Origin: Bacillus sp. FJAT-42376 | GTDB taxonomy: Bacteria > Bacillota > Bacilli > Bacillales > Bacillaceae | Direction of reading: 5' to 3' | NCBI RefSeq assembly: GCF_003816055.1 | Contig: NZ_CP033906.1 | Coordinates: 2,542,001-2,606,000 of the forward strand | Length of the DNA: 64,000 bases | In this document: positions 1 through 8,820 of the stretch, one piece after another | How positions within the stretch are numbered: the first letter of the stretch is position 1 | How the letters are laid out: each line of letters opens with the position of its first letter | Notes under the pieces: model-generated | What the model was told of the DNA's origin: nothing | The model's database searches: none | Seen by the model: only the letters and a program-made list of their open reading frames with translations | Translations under genes and position numbers: made by a program

Positions 1-2
1 GC

Positions 3-1205
3 TGGATTCTTCAATTCGTCCTTTTGTGCATCTTTTTCCTTTTGAACTATTGGAGCGTTAAAACATTTGCAAAATCGAATATCATTATTTCGATTTTTAA
101 ATACTTTGTCCCGCTCACCATTATTGTCGTGCTTATTTTTTATTTTAAATCTGCAAACTTTACGGCAGCAGGATTTGCACCTTCGGGTTTCAATGGCATT
201 CAGGCAGCCATTTCTACAGGCGGGGTCATGTTTGCCTATCTGGGTCTTCATCCCATTGTCTCTGTAGCGAGCGAAGTGAAAAATCCGCAGCGAAACATTC
301 CGATCGCTCTTTTTCTCTGCATCATTCTTGCCGCTGCGATTTATACAGCTCTCCAAGTGCTGTTTATAGGAGCAATCCCGACGGACATGCTTTCTTCCGG
401 ATGGGAAAGCATCCAGAAAGAATTTGCCCTTCCATTTAAAGATATTGCTGTCGTTCTTGGTCTCGGCTGGCTTGCTTTTCTTGTTGTATTTGATGCCATC
501 CTTTCTCCTGGAGGAAACGGAAATATTTTTATGAATACAACAGCCAGGCTTGTTTATGCATGGTCCAGAAACGGAACGCTCTTTCAGACCTTCTCCAAAA
601 TCGACGAAAAAACCGGTATTCCAAGGTCCTCACTCTGGCTCTCACTGGGACTTTCTATTTTCTGGACTCTGCCATTTCCATCATGGAATGCGCTTGTGAA
701 TGTATGCTCCGTGGCGCTGATCTTGTCTTACGCGATTGCCCCTATTTCATCTGCTGCATTCAGAGTCAATGCGAAAAATCTGGAAAGACCGTTTAAATTA
801 AAGGGAATGAGCATCATCGCTCCTGTTTCCTTCATTTTCGCATCTTATATAGTTTACTGGTCAGGATGGAACACTATTTCGTGGCTGCTGGCCTCCCAGC
901 TTGTTATGTTCATTGTCTATCTTTTGTTTTCGAAATACGTTCCAACAAAAGAAGTGAGCCTGTCCCAGCAGCTTAAGTCATCGTGGTGGCTGATCGGCTA
1001 CTATATCATGATGCTGATCTTTTCATACACCGGATCTTTTGGAGGAGGACTTAAAATACTCTCCAATCCCCTGGACTTGATTCTTATTGCAGCCGGTTCT
1101 GTTGGAATATTCTACTGGGCTAAGTATACAGGGCTTCCCGAAGCGATTATCGATAGTGATGATACAGATGAAGCGTCGATTAAGGTTCAGCCATCAAGTC
1201 CATAA
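3..1205 (+). CDS. APC-superfamily amino acid permease (5' end outside window)
   Basis: The frame is open to the left edge of the window, so this is the C-terminal part (about 400 residues) of a longer transporter; a TTG at 24 is not a credible start. It shows many hydrophobic membrane segments separated by short charged loops, with the motif SEVKNPQRNIP after a helix and GNGNIFMNTTARLVYAWSRNG, both typical of APC-family amino acid/proton symporters. The overall pattern resembles aspartate/proton symporters of the B. subtilis YveA type, from memory, so substrate is only a suggestion. The tail is acidic and cytoplasmic-looking. The stop codon abuts a repeat element starting at 1206, which also supplies the only terminator-like hairpin downstream. 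Confidence 0.85.
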   Translation, partial: WILQFVLLCIFFLLNYWSVKTFAKSNIIISIFKYFVPLTIIVVLIFYFKSANFTAAGFAPSGFNGIQAAISTGGVMFAYLGLHPIVSVASEVKNPQRNIPIALFLCIILAAAIYTALQVLFIGAIPTDMLSSGWESIQKEFALPFKDIAVVLGLGWLAFLVVFDAILSPGGNGNIFMNTTARLVYAWSRNGTLFQTFSKIDEKTGIPRSSLWLSLGLSIFWTLPFPSWNALVNVCSVALILSYAIAPISSAAFRVNAKNLERPFKLKGMSIIAPVSFIFASYIVYWSGWNTISWLLASQLVMFIVYLLFSKYVPTKEVSLSQQLKSSWWLIGYYIMMLIFSYTGSFGGGLKILSNPLDLILIAAGSVGIFYWAKYTGLPEAIIDSDDTDEASIKVQPSSP

Positions 1206-1263
1206 AAAGAGGCTGGGACATAACTATAATTTTTGTCCTTAAGCCGAATATTTCTCTTGAAAA

Positions 1264-1437
1264 AGCACTGTTAAATTTGGCTGTTGATTCGTTCGCTTAT
1301 CCTTGGGCGGGCGGTGAGCCTCCTCCTGGCTTCGCAGCTGAGGGGTCTCACCTGTCCCGCTGCTCTCAGCACGAGTCTCACGCCTTCCGCTTCAATCAAT
1401 AGGTGTTTAAAAACTATAACACGCTTTAACTTAGCCT
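1264..1437 (+). repeat. R repeat copy 1
   Basis: Begins AGCACTGTTAAATTTGGCTG and ends CGCTTTAACTTAGCC; the interior has the family words CGTTCGCTTATC, GGGCGGTGAGCC, GGGGTCTCACCTGTCCCGC and CGCCTTCCGC. The GC-rich interior can fold on itself in several ways. Nested inside composite repeat E1. Confidence 0.75.
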
Positions 1438-1462
1438 TTGAAAAAAGCATGAAAAACAGTAA

Positions 1463-1513
1463 AACCGAACGATTACGAAGCTCTATATCAGAGTTTCAAA
1501 TAATCGTTCGGTT
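1463..1513. terminator. Long hairpin, probable bidirectional terminator
   Basis: AACCGAACGATTA pairs with TAATCGTTCGGTT around an inner CTCT/AGAG stem, followed by seven T on the plus strand. The same module recurs inverted at 13077-13125 and, diverged, at 61313-61369, so it is part of the repeat family rather than a dedicated gene terminator. Confidence 0.7.
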
Positions 1514-1629
1514 TTTTTATTAGCCGGAAACCTTTTGTCCAGCCTCTTTCCCTTTTACCGGTGTATCCTTTTCCCATGAACATAAGAACAGATTTCCAGA
1601 CTCTCCCTGGGAAACACGTTTTAATGGAC

Positions 1630-3078
1630 TTACGATAAAAATTCAGACGGATTTAATCCCAGCTCACGGCAGATATCGGCAACGGCCTGTTTTTCTGACG
1701 GATCGAAATTCCCATCAGCGAAGCCTAGCGCTACGCAGTACCGGACGACAAGCCTTCCAACCTCCGGCTTGCTTCTGATATTTCCAAGGACTCTCATCGC
1801 CTCTGCATGGCCGCTCATCCAGTCCCTTTCCAAATTCATGGCAAACTGGTTGAATCGCTGGTTGACCTTCGCTGTATCAAACACACGAAGTTCCTGGCTG
1901 TTGTTAAAAAACTCATTTACTTTTTGCCTTTCCGCAGGTGAAATATGGCCGTCTGCAAGACTGACCAGCGCACATCCTGCGACGATTGCATCCATTACAT
2001 CCTGGCTTTTAAATCGCTGCAGCAGTTCTTGGGCATTTCGTTTTTGCTCGTTCGCCCATGCAGCGAAGTCTTTCTGGTCCGGAGACCATTTATAGGCGCA
2101 TTGATGGCAAGTAAACTGAATCTTGCTTCCCCCGATAAATCCGCCCAGAAGCCCAACAGGACCAAGAACCAAACCTCCTAATGCAGCTTTGCCGATTCCA
2201 AATCCTTTTTTCCCGGCCCCTACATTTTGAGAATGGCATCTTGGACAGGCAGTAGTCCTGTTCGCTGTCTGAGTAGGACTGTTCTGGTACTGCTGATGCC
2301 CATTTCCATATGTTCCTGAGTAAGGCTGAACGCTGGGAGCGTTTTGCTGATAGGGATTAGAGCTTACCGGCGGACTCTCCTGATAGACACCCGACGAATA
2401 GCCCTGATTCTGATTCGCATACTGATTTTGATGGTTTTGCTGAAATCCGCCAGCTGAAGGCTGATTGTGTTGTATGTATCCAGGCTGCGGGGCCGGCTCA
2501 TCATCCACCGTGACTCCGAAGTTGCTGCACAAGGCTGCAAGTCCACCGCCGAATCCGCTTCCGATTGCGTTAAACTTCCATTCTGACTGATGCCTGTATA
2601 ATTCAGCTGCTACGATGGCGGTTTCTACAGAAAATTCATGTCCCAGCTGATACCGGATGAATTCTTCCCCTGTATCTTCACTGAAAATCCTCACGTAAGC
2701 ATTGGAGATTTGACCGAAATTTTGTCTTTTCTCCGCTGCATCATGAATGGTGATCGTAAAAGCAATTTTTTGAAATTGCGCGGGTACCCGGTTTAAGTCA
2801 ATCCGGATGAGTTCGTCATCCTGCGAACCCGCTCCTGTCCGGTTATCCCCGCAATATAAAACAGAGCCCGATGCACCGTTTGGATTATTATAAAAAATGA
2901 AATCACTGTCTGAAGGAACTTTGCCATTTTGTCCGAGCAGGAATACGGAAGCATCCAGATCAAATGAAGCACCGCCCATTTGATTAACATCCCAGCCTAA
3001 ACCGACGGCAATTTTAGAAAGGCCGGGATTTGTTTTGGTCAAATCTACTTTTTGCCCTTTACGCAATGAAACACCCAC
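1630..3078 (-). CDS. TerD - zinc ribbon - TerB fusion protein (stress/tellurite-resistance family)
   Basis: About 482 residues. Residues 1-185 are a TerD domain: start region [14 protein letters not shown], then the Ca-binding style [10 protein letters not shown] and [19 protein letters not shown] low-complexity Gln/Asn/Pro/Tyr linker follows (about 190-270), then a zinc ribbon with CPRCHSQN and CHQCAYKW pairs around a Gly-rich hydrophobic hairpin, and a C-terminal TerB-like helical domain with two acidic repeats ([13 protein letters not shown] and [13 protein letters not shown]). TerD proteins are linked to tellurite, phage and envelope stress; exact role here is unknown. I prefer a GTG start at 3078 because GGGAG lies 7-9 bases upstream and family members start at this point; an in-frame ATG eight codons earlier (3102) has no ribosome binding site. 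No other ter genes adjoin it. Confidence 0.85.
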   Translation of the reverse strand: MGVSLRKGQKVDLTKTNPGLSKIAVGLGWDVNQMGGASFDLDASVFLLGQNGKVPSDSDFIFYNNPNGASGSVLYCGDNRTGAGSQDDELIRIDLNRVPAQFQKIAFTITIHDAAEKRQNFGQISNAYVRIFSEDTGEEFIRYQLGHEFSVETAIVAAELYRHQSEWKFNAIGSGFGGGLAALCSNFGVTVDDEPAPQPGYIQHNQPSAGGFQQNHQNQYANQNQGYSSGVYQESPPVSSNPYQQNAPSVQPYSGTYGNGHQQYQNSPTQTANRTTACPRCHSQNVGAGKKGFGIGKAALGGLVLGPVGLLGGFIGGSKIQFTCHQCAYKWSPDQKDFAAWANEQKRNAQELLQRFKSQDVMDAIVAGCALVSLADGHISPAERQKVNEFFNNSQELRVFDTAKVNQRFNQFAMNLERDWMSGHAEAMRVLGNIRSKPEVGRLVVRYCVALGFADGNFDPSEKQAVADICRELGLNPSEFLS

Positions 3079-3246
3079 AGGTCCATCTCCCTTTTTATCC
3101 ATAAGGAATTTAGTCTCTATTATTCTACCATTAATCCCTCACTTCCCCAAATTTATACAATTTATGTACCCGTTTAACTGCTTTAAATCTCTAACAGGGG
3201 ACTCCAAGCCCTGTTGAGCCACATCGGTTTCCATCCGAACCTAAAT

Positions 3247-3283
3247 AACCCAGGAACACTCAAACAGCGAGCATTCTTGGGTT
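3247..3283 (-). terminator. Terminator after the YqcI/YcgG gene
   Basis: AACCCAAGAA and TTCCTGGGTT (minus strand) pair around a 17-base loop; the U tract is short. A second hairpin (AACAGGG/CCCTGTT, about 3190-3213) follows in the same intergenic gap. Confidence 0.5.
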
Positions 3284-3308
3284 TAAACTTGCTTGGAGAG
3301 AGCCTCTG

Positions 3309-4034
3309 CTACTTATGAAAAAACGGACACTTCCCTTTAATCGGCTCCACATCATCTCCGATAAAATACTGCTTCCACTCATTATGGTTTTCATCACCAT
3401 AATGGCTTATATCAGGATGTTTCGGAAGCTGATCCCATTTTTCAACACGCTCCCGCACTTTTTCCCGGGACATAATTCCGCCTTTTTCGGTGCCTTCAAG
3501 ACCTTCGAAAATCATCCGGGGCTGAAAACCAAGTATAAGACTGCTTCCTAAGTTCCTTGTTTTCCTCTGTTTGTATGCAGGTGCATTTCCGAAAACGAAG
3601 AACGGCTTCCCTTCAAAATGAAAATCCCATAAATGATGCTCAGGGTCTTTAGGCGCTTCCTCTGGCCACGGCTTAGGATCCTGTTCATGCAAATACTGGA
3701 GGATATCCCAAAATCGTTTCCGGTACAGTTCAATGTCTCCTTCCGTCTGTTCAGGCTCCATAAAGACAAATAGGCCATGCCGGATATATGGGGGTTCTTT
3801 AAATAAGGCGAGGAACTGCCCGACTGCTTTCGGGAGATTCGTCCAATCCTCTCTGGATATGTATGCATAACGCAATTCACCTTTCTTTTCAGCCTTCATT
3901 CCGAAATAGCAGGGAAATTCAGCATCCGTCACGACATGATGGAATGTTTGGTATTCTTTCAGCAGCCAGTCCGGCACCATTTCAGGATTGGTCATATCCT
4001 CTTTTGTAAGCAAAGAAGCAGAAATTGTTTGCAT
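3309..4034 (-). CDS. YqcI/YcgG family protein
   Basis: About 241 residues. The sequence from PDWLLKEYQTFHHVV through FPCYFG and a conserved WD(F)HFEGKPFFVFGNAPAY, ending in a Cys-containing CPFFHK tail, matches the YqcI/YcgG family of uncharacterised proteins, which share residues with heme- or peroxidase-like small enzymes but have no agreed function. Start chosen at 4034: AAAGGAGGC stands 8 bases upstream, whereas the longer frame from 4055 has no binding site. Divergently placed from the monooxygenase at 4167, with about 130 bases between them for two promoters. A hairpin (GCTCC/GGAGC, about 4080-4103) lies between. Confidence 0.8.
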   Translation of the reverse strand: MQTISASLLTKEDMTNPEMVPDWLLKEYQTFHHVVTDAEFPCYFGMKAEKKGELRYAYISREDWTNLPKAVGQFLALFKEPPYIRHGLFVFMEPEQTEGDIELYRKRFWDILQYLHEQDPKPWPEEAPKDPEHHLWDFHFEGKPFFVFGNAPAYKQRKTRNLGSSLILGFQPRMIFEGLEGTEKGGIMSREKVRERVEKWDQLPKHPDISHYGDENHNEWKQYFIGDDVEPIKGKCPFFHK

Positions 4035-4166
4035 AAATAGCCTCCTTTTTATCAAATGTTAATTTATTCCCTAATTAGAACTCCAGAAAACACTGGAGCT
4101 TCCTTCTTGCATGAGAGTTTCCATTTATGGCATTCTACAAAAAAACATGCAGGGAAGGAATTTCAA

Positions 4167-5159
4167 ATGAAACTTAGTATTCTTGATCAAGTTCCTGTTT
4201 CAAAAAACAAAAGAGTGTCCGAGACACTAGAACAAACAGCCGAACTTGCACAGATGGCAGAAAGCCTTGGCTATACAAGGTATTGGTTTGCCGAGCATCA
4301 CGGAACGAGAGGACTGGCCAGTACTTCTCCGGAAATTCTGATTTCTCATATTGCTTCCAAAACAAAGCGCATCCGCGTCGGTTCCGGCGGAATTTTGCTT
4401 CCGCAGTACAGCTCCTATAAAGTGGCAGAAAACTTCCGTCAGCTCGAAGCCCTTTTTCCCGGCCGAATCGATCTTGGCATCGGCCGTTCCCCCGGCGGGA
4501 CTCAAAAAGTCCGTCAGGCATTGCTGGATGGTTTCCAGAGAAGCCTTACTGAATTCCCGCGGCAGCTGAATGATCTGATTTATTATATAACGGATACCAT
4601 CCCTTCAGACCATCCATCGCATGGAATAAAAGCTGCACCGCTCACAGAAACTGCCCCTGCGATGTGGGTTCTCGGCCTGGGAGAAAACAGCGCTGCTCAA
4701 ACTGGAAATCTTGGTCTGAATTATGTGTTCGGGCATTTTATCAAGCCGGACCGGGGGGAACAGGCTTTCCGGAAATACCGTGAATCTTTCACACCGGTCC
4801 ATTTTTCAAAAACCGCACAATCCCTTGCTGCCGTATTTGTCATTTGCGGAAGATCGGATGAAGAGGCAGAGAAACTGGCATTAAGCCAGGATTTATGGCT
4901 TCTTCGGGTAGAAAAGGGCCTGGACAGCAGAGTTCCAAGTATGGATGAAGCGCGTGCTGCCTCTTTATCAGCGTCTGACAAAGAAAGGATTGCGGCTAAT
5001 CGAAAGAGGATGGTCATAGGCGGACCTGATAAGGTAAAAAAAGAACTGACCCATCTTGCAGAACGATATGAAACAGATGAAATGATGGTTTTAACAAATG
5101 TCTACTCGTTTGAAGACAAAAAAAATTCATTTAAGAGACTTGCCGACTTATTTTTATAA
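4167..5159 (+). CDS. Luciferase-like (LLM class) flavin-dependent monooxygenase
   Basis: 330 residues, the usual length of the bacterial luciferase-like family. It begins MKLSILDQVPVSKN and has the family block RYWFAEHHG, the TSPEILISHIASKTKRIRVGSGG strand-helix region, and the DLGIGRSPGG motif, all characteristic of the single-subunit group that includes B. subtilis YceB and YwcH. It would use reduced FMN from a reductase and oxygen on an unknown organic substrate in the cytoplasm. Start fixed by GGAAGGAA about 6-9 bases upstream; the frame extends 37 codons further up without support. The gene stands alone; the following PLD gene has its own candidate promoter. Confidence 0.88.
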   Translation: MKLSILDQVPVSKNKRVSETLEQTAELAQMAESLGYTRYWFAEHHGTRGLASTSPEILISHIASKTKRIRVGSGGILLPQYSSYKVAENFRQLEALFPGRIDLGIGRSPGGTQKVRQALLDGFQRSLTEFPRQLNDLIYYITDTIPSDHPSHGIKAAPLTETAPAMWVLGLGENSAAQTGNLGLNYVFGHFIKPDRGEQAFRKYRESFTPVHFSKTAQSLAAVFVICGRSDEEAEKLALSQDLWLLRVEKGLDSRVPSMDEARAASLSASDKERIAANRKRMVIGGPDKVKKELTHLAERYETDEMMVLTNVYSFEDKKNSFKRLADLFL

Positions 5160-5168
5160 AGGCTTTCC

Positions 5169-5198
5169 TGTATGGTGCTTCCTTCTAGTGACATACTA
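5169..5198 (+). promoter_or_regulatory. Candidate sigma-G (forespore) promoter for the PLD gene
   Basis: TGTATG (5169-5174) and CATACTA (5192-5198) are separated by 17 bases; the -10 matches the sigma-G consensus CATNNTA well and the -35 is close to GNATA. It lies 38 bases before the start of the cardiolipin-synthase-like gene. Read by eye only. Confidence 0.45.
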
Positions 5199-5235
5199 AT
5201 CCTTAAATGATGCGCTTGGAACGGAGACCTGCAGG

Positions 5236-6456
5236 ATGCTGAAAAAATTTTTTATATTCTTTTTAATTGCAGCTGTCGCCATGACCGGAATGGTAAGTAT
5301 GCTGATAAAAGATATTGATGCGGGAGCTGAATCTTATAACAGGAAGCATCCTGCCTATACAGCTCCTGTTTCAGAAGGAGATGCCTCTCTCTTTGCGGAA
5401 GGAAAAACCCTATACACTTCCCTCTTTCATGACATAAAGCTTGCAAAGAAATACATCTACATACAGTTTTTCATTATCCGCAACGATAAAATCAGCCGCG
5501 AATTTCTTTCCCTGCTTCAGAAAAAAGCGGAAGCTGGCGTTGAGGTGAGGCTTTCTGTTGATGCAATCGGCGGAAGCGATATGACCAGAAAAATGATCAA
5601 AGAACTTGAAATGAGCGGTGTCCTGTTTGTTAAAAGCAGACCGCTGTCGCCCCGTCACATTTTTTACCGGCTCAATCACCGAAATCACCGGAAAATTGCG
5701 GTGGTGGATGGGAACGTATCGTATATCGGAGGATTTAATATTGGAGAAGAATATTTGGGGAACAATCCTAAGTTTGGTTACTGGCGTGATTATCATGTCA
5801 GGCTGACGGGCAGCGGTTCTGCCTATATGGCAGAGCAATTCCTGAAGGACTGGAACGAAGATACGGGTCAGAACATCCGTCTTCGCAGTACTGATTCCGG
5901 AGCATACAGCGGGTACGGTCATGAGAAGTACGAGCTTGTCTTTTCGACCGGGGACGATCTTGAACAGAAAATGGTGCAGTGGATCAATAGATCAGCATCA
6001 CACATTATGATTGCCACCCCTTACTTCATCCCGACTGACGCTCTTATGAAAGCGCTGGAGGATTCACTTAATAGAGGGGTAAAGGTTGAATTGCTCATCC
6101 CCGATAAGCCGGACTATTGGTTTACAAAGCCGCCCAGCTATCCCATGACAAAGAAACTTCTGGAAAAAGGTGCGATCATTTATTTGTACAGGAAAGGCTT
6201 TTTCCATGGAAAAGTCATGGTCATAGACGGCAAATTTGCGGATATCGGCACAGCTAATTGGGATAAACGGAGCGTTTATTTAAATGACGAGGCAAACTGT
6301 CTTTTTTATTCCGGTCCTATTGTTTCGGAAATTAAAAAGGAGCTGCAAAAGGATTTCTCCTCCAGCCGCATCCTTACAAAAGACATGTATCATGACATCC
6401 CGTTTTGGGAGAGAATCCTTGAACGGACTCCTGAATGGATCTATGAATTATTTTAA
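5236..6456 (+). CDS. Cardiolipin synthase-like phospholipase D family protein
   Basis: 406 residues with an N-terminal membrane anchor (about 5-25) and two PLD active-site motifs: HRKIAVVDG (around 153-161, with the downstream GGFN) and HGKVMVIDGKFADIGTANWD (around 343). This two-HKD layout and length match the minor cardiolipin synthases of Bacillus (YwjE/ClsB type), which join two phosphatidylglycerols at the membrane. A single membrane anchor instead of the two of ClsA supports the YwjE/YwiE group. The candidate sigma-G promoter at 5169-5198 would place expression in the forespore, consistent with a specialised rather than major synthase. The stop overlaps the convergent DUF6241 gene by 9 bases. 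Confidence 0.87.
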   Translation: MLKKFFIFFLIAAVAMTGMVSMLIKDIDAGAESYNRKHPAYTAPVSEGDASLFAEGKTLYTSLFHDIKLAKKYIYIQFFIIRNDKISREFLSLLQKKAEAGVEVRLSVDAIGGSDMTRKMIKELEMSGVLFVKSRPLSPRHIFYRLNHRNHRKIAVVDGNVSYIGGFNIGEEYLGNNPKFGYWRDYHVRLTGSGSAYMAEQFLKDWNEDTGQNIRLRSTDSGAYSGYGHEKYELVFSTGDDLEQKMVQWINRSASHIMIATPYFIPTDALMKALEDSLNRGVKVELLIPDKPDYWFTKPPSYPMTKKLLEKGAIIYLYRKGFFHGKVMVIDGKFADIGTANWDKRSVYLNDEANCLFYSGPIVSEIKKELQKDFSSSRILTKDMYHDIPFWERILERTPEWIYELF

Positions 6457-6963
6457 CTTCTGTTTCTTGATGTACGCTTTTTCTTCTTCAGGAGTTAAAA
6501 GGCGGGTCGCTTTTCCAACTGTACCGTCCTGAAGTGCCCAGATGGTATTGTGATCTTTTACAGCATCAGAAAAATCCTCCCGTTCCCAGCTGGAAAGGAT
6601 TTTCTCATAAATATCGCTATTTTCAAGACGCGGGCGATGCTGTTTCAGCAGCGCATCCAGCTTTTGAATCCGGTCATCGGTTATTTTCACCGCGCCCCAT
6701 TTTTCTTTTGCTTTTACTTTTTGGTGAAGCATGAAATGAATAATTTCTTGAAATGCTTCATCATCCCATTGTCTGCTTGCCGAGAAATATGCGGATGGAT
6801 CTGACATTCCTCCCAGTGCCGCCTGGGCATGTTCATCCGTTTGAACAGAAGCCCGATTTATATAGAGATAAATGGCACCGGATAAACCGATCAGAGCTGC
6901 GGCAATCGCTATAAGGGTCAGTCTTCCTTTAGCCGCGCGCTTTTTTGTTTTTTGCTCGGACAT
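6448..6963 (-). CDS. DUF6241-like membrane-anchored protein
   Basis: 171 residues. A basic N-terminus (SEQKTKKRAAKGR) precedes one hydrophobic segment (about 16-37) that should anchor the protein with the rest outside. The extracytoplasmic part is acidic and helical, with WDDEAFQEIIHFMLHQKVKAKEKWGAVKITDDRI and a C-terminal LTPEEEKAYI, which I associate with the DUF6241 family of Bacillus proteins of unknown function. Start set at 6963, preceded by GGAGGGG; a longer frame starts at 7002 without a site. Its 3' end overlaps the PLD gene tail to tail. Confidence 0.7.
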   Translation of the reverse strand: MSEQKTKKRAAKGRLTLIAIAAALIGLSGAIYLYINRASVQTDEHAQAALGGMSDPSAYFSASRQWDDEAFQEIIHFMLHQKVKAKEKWGAVKITDDRIQKLDALLKQHRPRLENSDIYEKILSSWEREDFSDAVKDHNTIWALQDGTVGKATRLLTPEEEKAYIKKQKLK

Positions 6964-7036
6964 ATAACCCCTCCCCATACCTGATTGTACCATCTTTTCC
7001 ATGTTTTATGGATGCAATTTGGAAAGGGGACGTTAT

Positions 7037-8008
7037 TTATGGCTTAAGCAGGATTTTCCCTGTGCTTTTCCTGCTTTCAAGCAGACGGTGGGCATCTGCC
7101 CCCTGCTCCAATGAAAAAACAACAGGCGGCTGAACAGTGATTTGACCTTCCAGAATCCAGTTAAAAAGTTCCGCAGAACGCGATAACCGTTCTTCTTTTG
7201 ACGTAAGGACATTCCACAAATCTCCGCCGGTGAGCGTTTTAGATTGGTCCATCAGCATCCTCGGATCAACCGGGAGCGGATCTCCTCCAGCCATTCCGTA
7301 AAAAACAGCCGTTCCCAGCTTCCGGATGGCGGCAAAACTGTCCGCCAGTGTCGAACCGACAGAATCATACACAGCATCAGCGCCTTCACCTTGTGTTAAG
7401 GCTATTGTTTTTTCAACCCAGTCTTCGTCTTCGTCATATAGAAACACTTCATCTGCCCCTGCTTTTACAGCTGCTTCTTTCTTCTCGGGAGATGAAGTCA
7501 GACCGATCGCTTTGCCTCCCATAAGTTTGATCATCTGCACCAATAGTTGCCCAACACCGCCAGCAGCAGCATGAACGAGGATCACATCTCCTTGTTTCAC
7601 CATGTAGCTGTCTCTAGTCAAATATTGGGCCGTTAACCCCTGCAGCATAACCGATGCCGCAGTATCGAATGAAATTCCGTCAGGAAGAGGAACGGCCTTT
7701 TCAGATGGAACGGCTGTAAACTCGGCATTTGCATAGGGGACATCAGCAAATGCAATCCGGTCCCCCGGTTTGAAATCAGTGACGTCAGCCCCCGTTCTTT
7801 CTATAATTCCGGCACCTTCATAGCCAAGTATGTAAGGCGGTTTGCCTGCTAGATGGTAGTTGCCTTTCCGGCGGTATATATCTGCAAAATTTAACCCCGC
7901 GGCCTCCATTTTCACGAGAACTTCGTCCCGTTTCAAAACAGGTTTGTCCATTTCTATATAGGTTAGTACTTCGGGTCCGCCGAATTGTGAAAATGTGAGT
8001 GCTTTCAT
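7037..8008 (-). CDS. NADPH:quinone oxidoreductase / zinc-independent MDR-family dehydrogenase
   Basis: 323 residues, a typical QOR-type medium-chain reductase. N-terminal GroES-like domain (ALTFSQFGGPEVL, GYEGAGIIERTGADV) lacks the zinc ligands of alcohol dehydrogenases; the Rossmann domain has HAAAGGVGQLLVQMIKLMGGKAIG (the AAGGVG NADPH-binding motif). Such enzymes reduce quinones or alkenals. The ATG overlaps the TGA of rpiA by four bases (ATGA), so the two genes are translationally coupled in one transcript. RBS AAGGAG 7 bases upstream lies inside rpiA. Confidence 0.9.
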   Translation of the reverse strand: MKALTFSQFGGPEVLTYIEMDKPVLKRDEVLVKMEAAGLNFADIYRRKGNYHLAGKPPYILGYEGAGIIERTGADVTDFKPGDRIAFADVPYANAEFTAVPSEKAVPLPDGISFDTAASVMLQGLTAQYLTRDSYMVKQGDVILVHAAAGGVGQLLVQMIKLMGGKAIGLTSSPEKKEAAVKAGADEVFLYDEDEDWVEKTIALTQGEGADAVYDSVGSTLADSFAAIRKLGTAVFYGMAGGDPLPVDPRMLMDQSKTLTGGDLWNVLTSKEERLSRSAELFNWILEGQITVQPPVVFSLEQGADAHRLLESRKSTGKILLKP

Positions 8009-8688
8009 TCAGATACTCCTTTTTTTTCCCGTATTACGACACTGTCGTTTACTCCTGTGATGACAACATGAGGATGCTGAAGGAACAGCCCATGTTCGAC
8101 AACGCCAGGAAGCTGTTTGATAATCCCTGCAAGCTTTTCAGGCTCTTTAATCGGTTCTGTCTGTAGGTCATAGATCAGATTCCCGTTATCTGTATAAACA
8201 GCTTTTCCAGCTGAATTCAGGCGAAGAACCGGATTGAGTCCTTCTTTTTCCATCAGGCGTGCGGTATGAGTGGAACCAAATTGAACGACTTCAACCGGAA
8301 GCGGAAACTTACCAAGCTGCTGAACCAGCTTCGTATGATCTGCCACCCATATGATTTTATCCGAGGCATTGGCTACAAGCTTTTCCCTGAGGAGAGCGCC
8401 TCCTCCGCCTTTTATTCCATTAAAATGAGAATCGATTTCGTCTGCTCCATCAATTGTGAGGTCAATGCGTTCTGTGTCGTTCAATTCGATTAACGGGATA
8501 TTCAGGTTATAGGCTAAACGCGCAGTTTTATTCGACGTCGCTATCCCTTTTATCTTCATTCCTTGTTTGACCATTTCTCCTATTTTTTCAATTGTAAAAT
8601 AAACCGTGCTGCCCGTTCCAAGTCCTATTGTCATCCCATCTTTTACATAACTGGCTGCGTAATGACCTGCCTTCTTTTTTTCGTTCAA
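8005..8688 (-). CDS. rpiA: Ribose-5-phosphate isomerase A
   Basis: 227 residues from a TTG start at 8688, the normal family length; the binding site AGGGGGG sits 6 bases upstream and the reading frame upstream of it is repeat DNA. Diagnostic motifs: GLGTGSTVYFTIEKIG (phosphate-binding loop), TIDGADEID (catalytic Asp), GGGGALLREKLVA (catalytic Glu region) and DHTK. Interconverts ribose-5-phosphate and ribulose-5-phosphate in the pentose phosphate pathway. Many Bacillus species use RpiB as the main isomerase, so this may be a second enzyme. Coupled to the downstream oxidoreductase; the leader is invaded by an R-repeat fragment (8711-8795). Confidence 0.93.
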   Translation of the reverse strand: MNEKKKAGHYAASYVKDGMTIGLGTGSTVYFTIEKIGEMVKQGMKIKGIATSNKTARLAYNLNIPLIELNDTERIDLTIDGADEIDSHFNGIKGGGGALLREKLVANASDKIIWVADHTKLVQQLGKFPLPVEVVQFGSTHTARLMEKEGLNPVLRLNSAGKAVYTDNGNLIYDLQTEPIKEPEKLAGIIKQLPGVVEHGLFLQHPHVVITGVNDSVVIREKKGVSE

Positions 8689-8710
8689 AACAATCCCCCC
8701 TTTTTGGAAA

Positions 8711-8795
8711 GGCTCTGTTAAAGCCTGATGCTGCTTTTTATCTCCCGGAGCGGAAGGTGCTAAACTCCCGCTCCATTCAAGAGAAGCGCCTCCAC
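8711..8795 (-). repeat. Partial R repeat copy in the rpiA leader
   Basis: Starts GGCTCTGTTAAAGCCTGATG on the plus strand, which is the inverse of the right end of the R family (compare 19691-19712), and keeps GGAGCGGAAGG and CCGCTCCATTCAAG. It lies just upstream of the rpiA ribosome binding site, so the rpiA transcript could carry it. Confidence 0.65.
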
Positions 8796-8820
8796 CCATT
8801 AGCCTTTGGAAAAGATATCT

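Larger units (their letters stand above)
1206..1549. repeat. Composite repeat E1 with GAGGCTGGGACA inverted ends
   Basis: The segment begins AAAGAGGCTGGGACATAA directly after the permease stop and ends TTGTCCAGCCTCTTT, so the ends are inverted copies of each other. Inside are one copy of the palindromic R repeat (1264-1437) and a long hairpin (1463-1513). A second element of the same plan lies at 61051-61402. No open reading frame of note is inside. It looks like a non-coding, MITE-like or transcribed structured element; mobility is inferred from the ends and the dispersed copies only. It fills nearly all of the 424-base gap between the permease and the TerD gene. Confidence 0.75.

Noticed and set aside
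3160..3185. TATGTACCC word resembling part of a Ter site
   Set aside because: Lacks the ACTAA arm and the AAAT-TTC half of the Rtp consensus; a chance match is likely.
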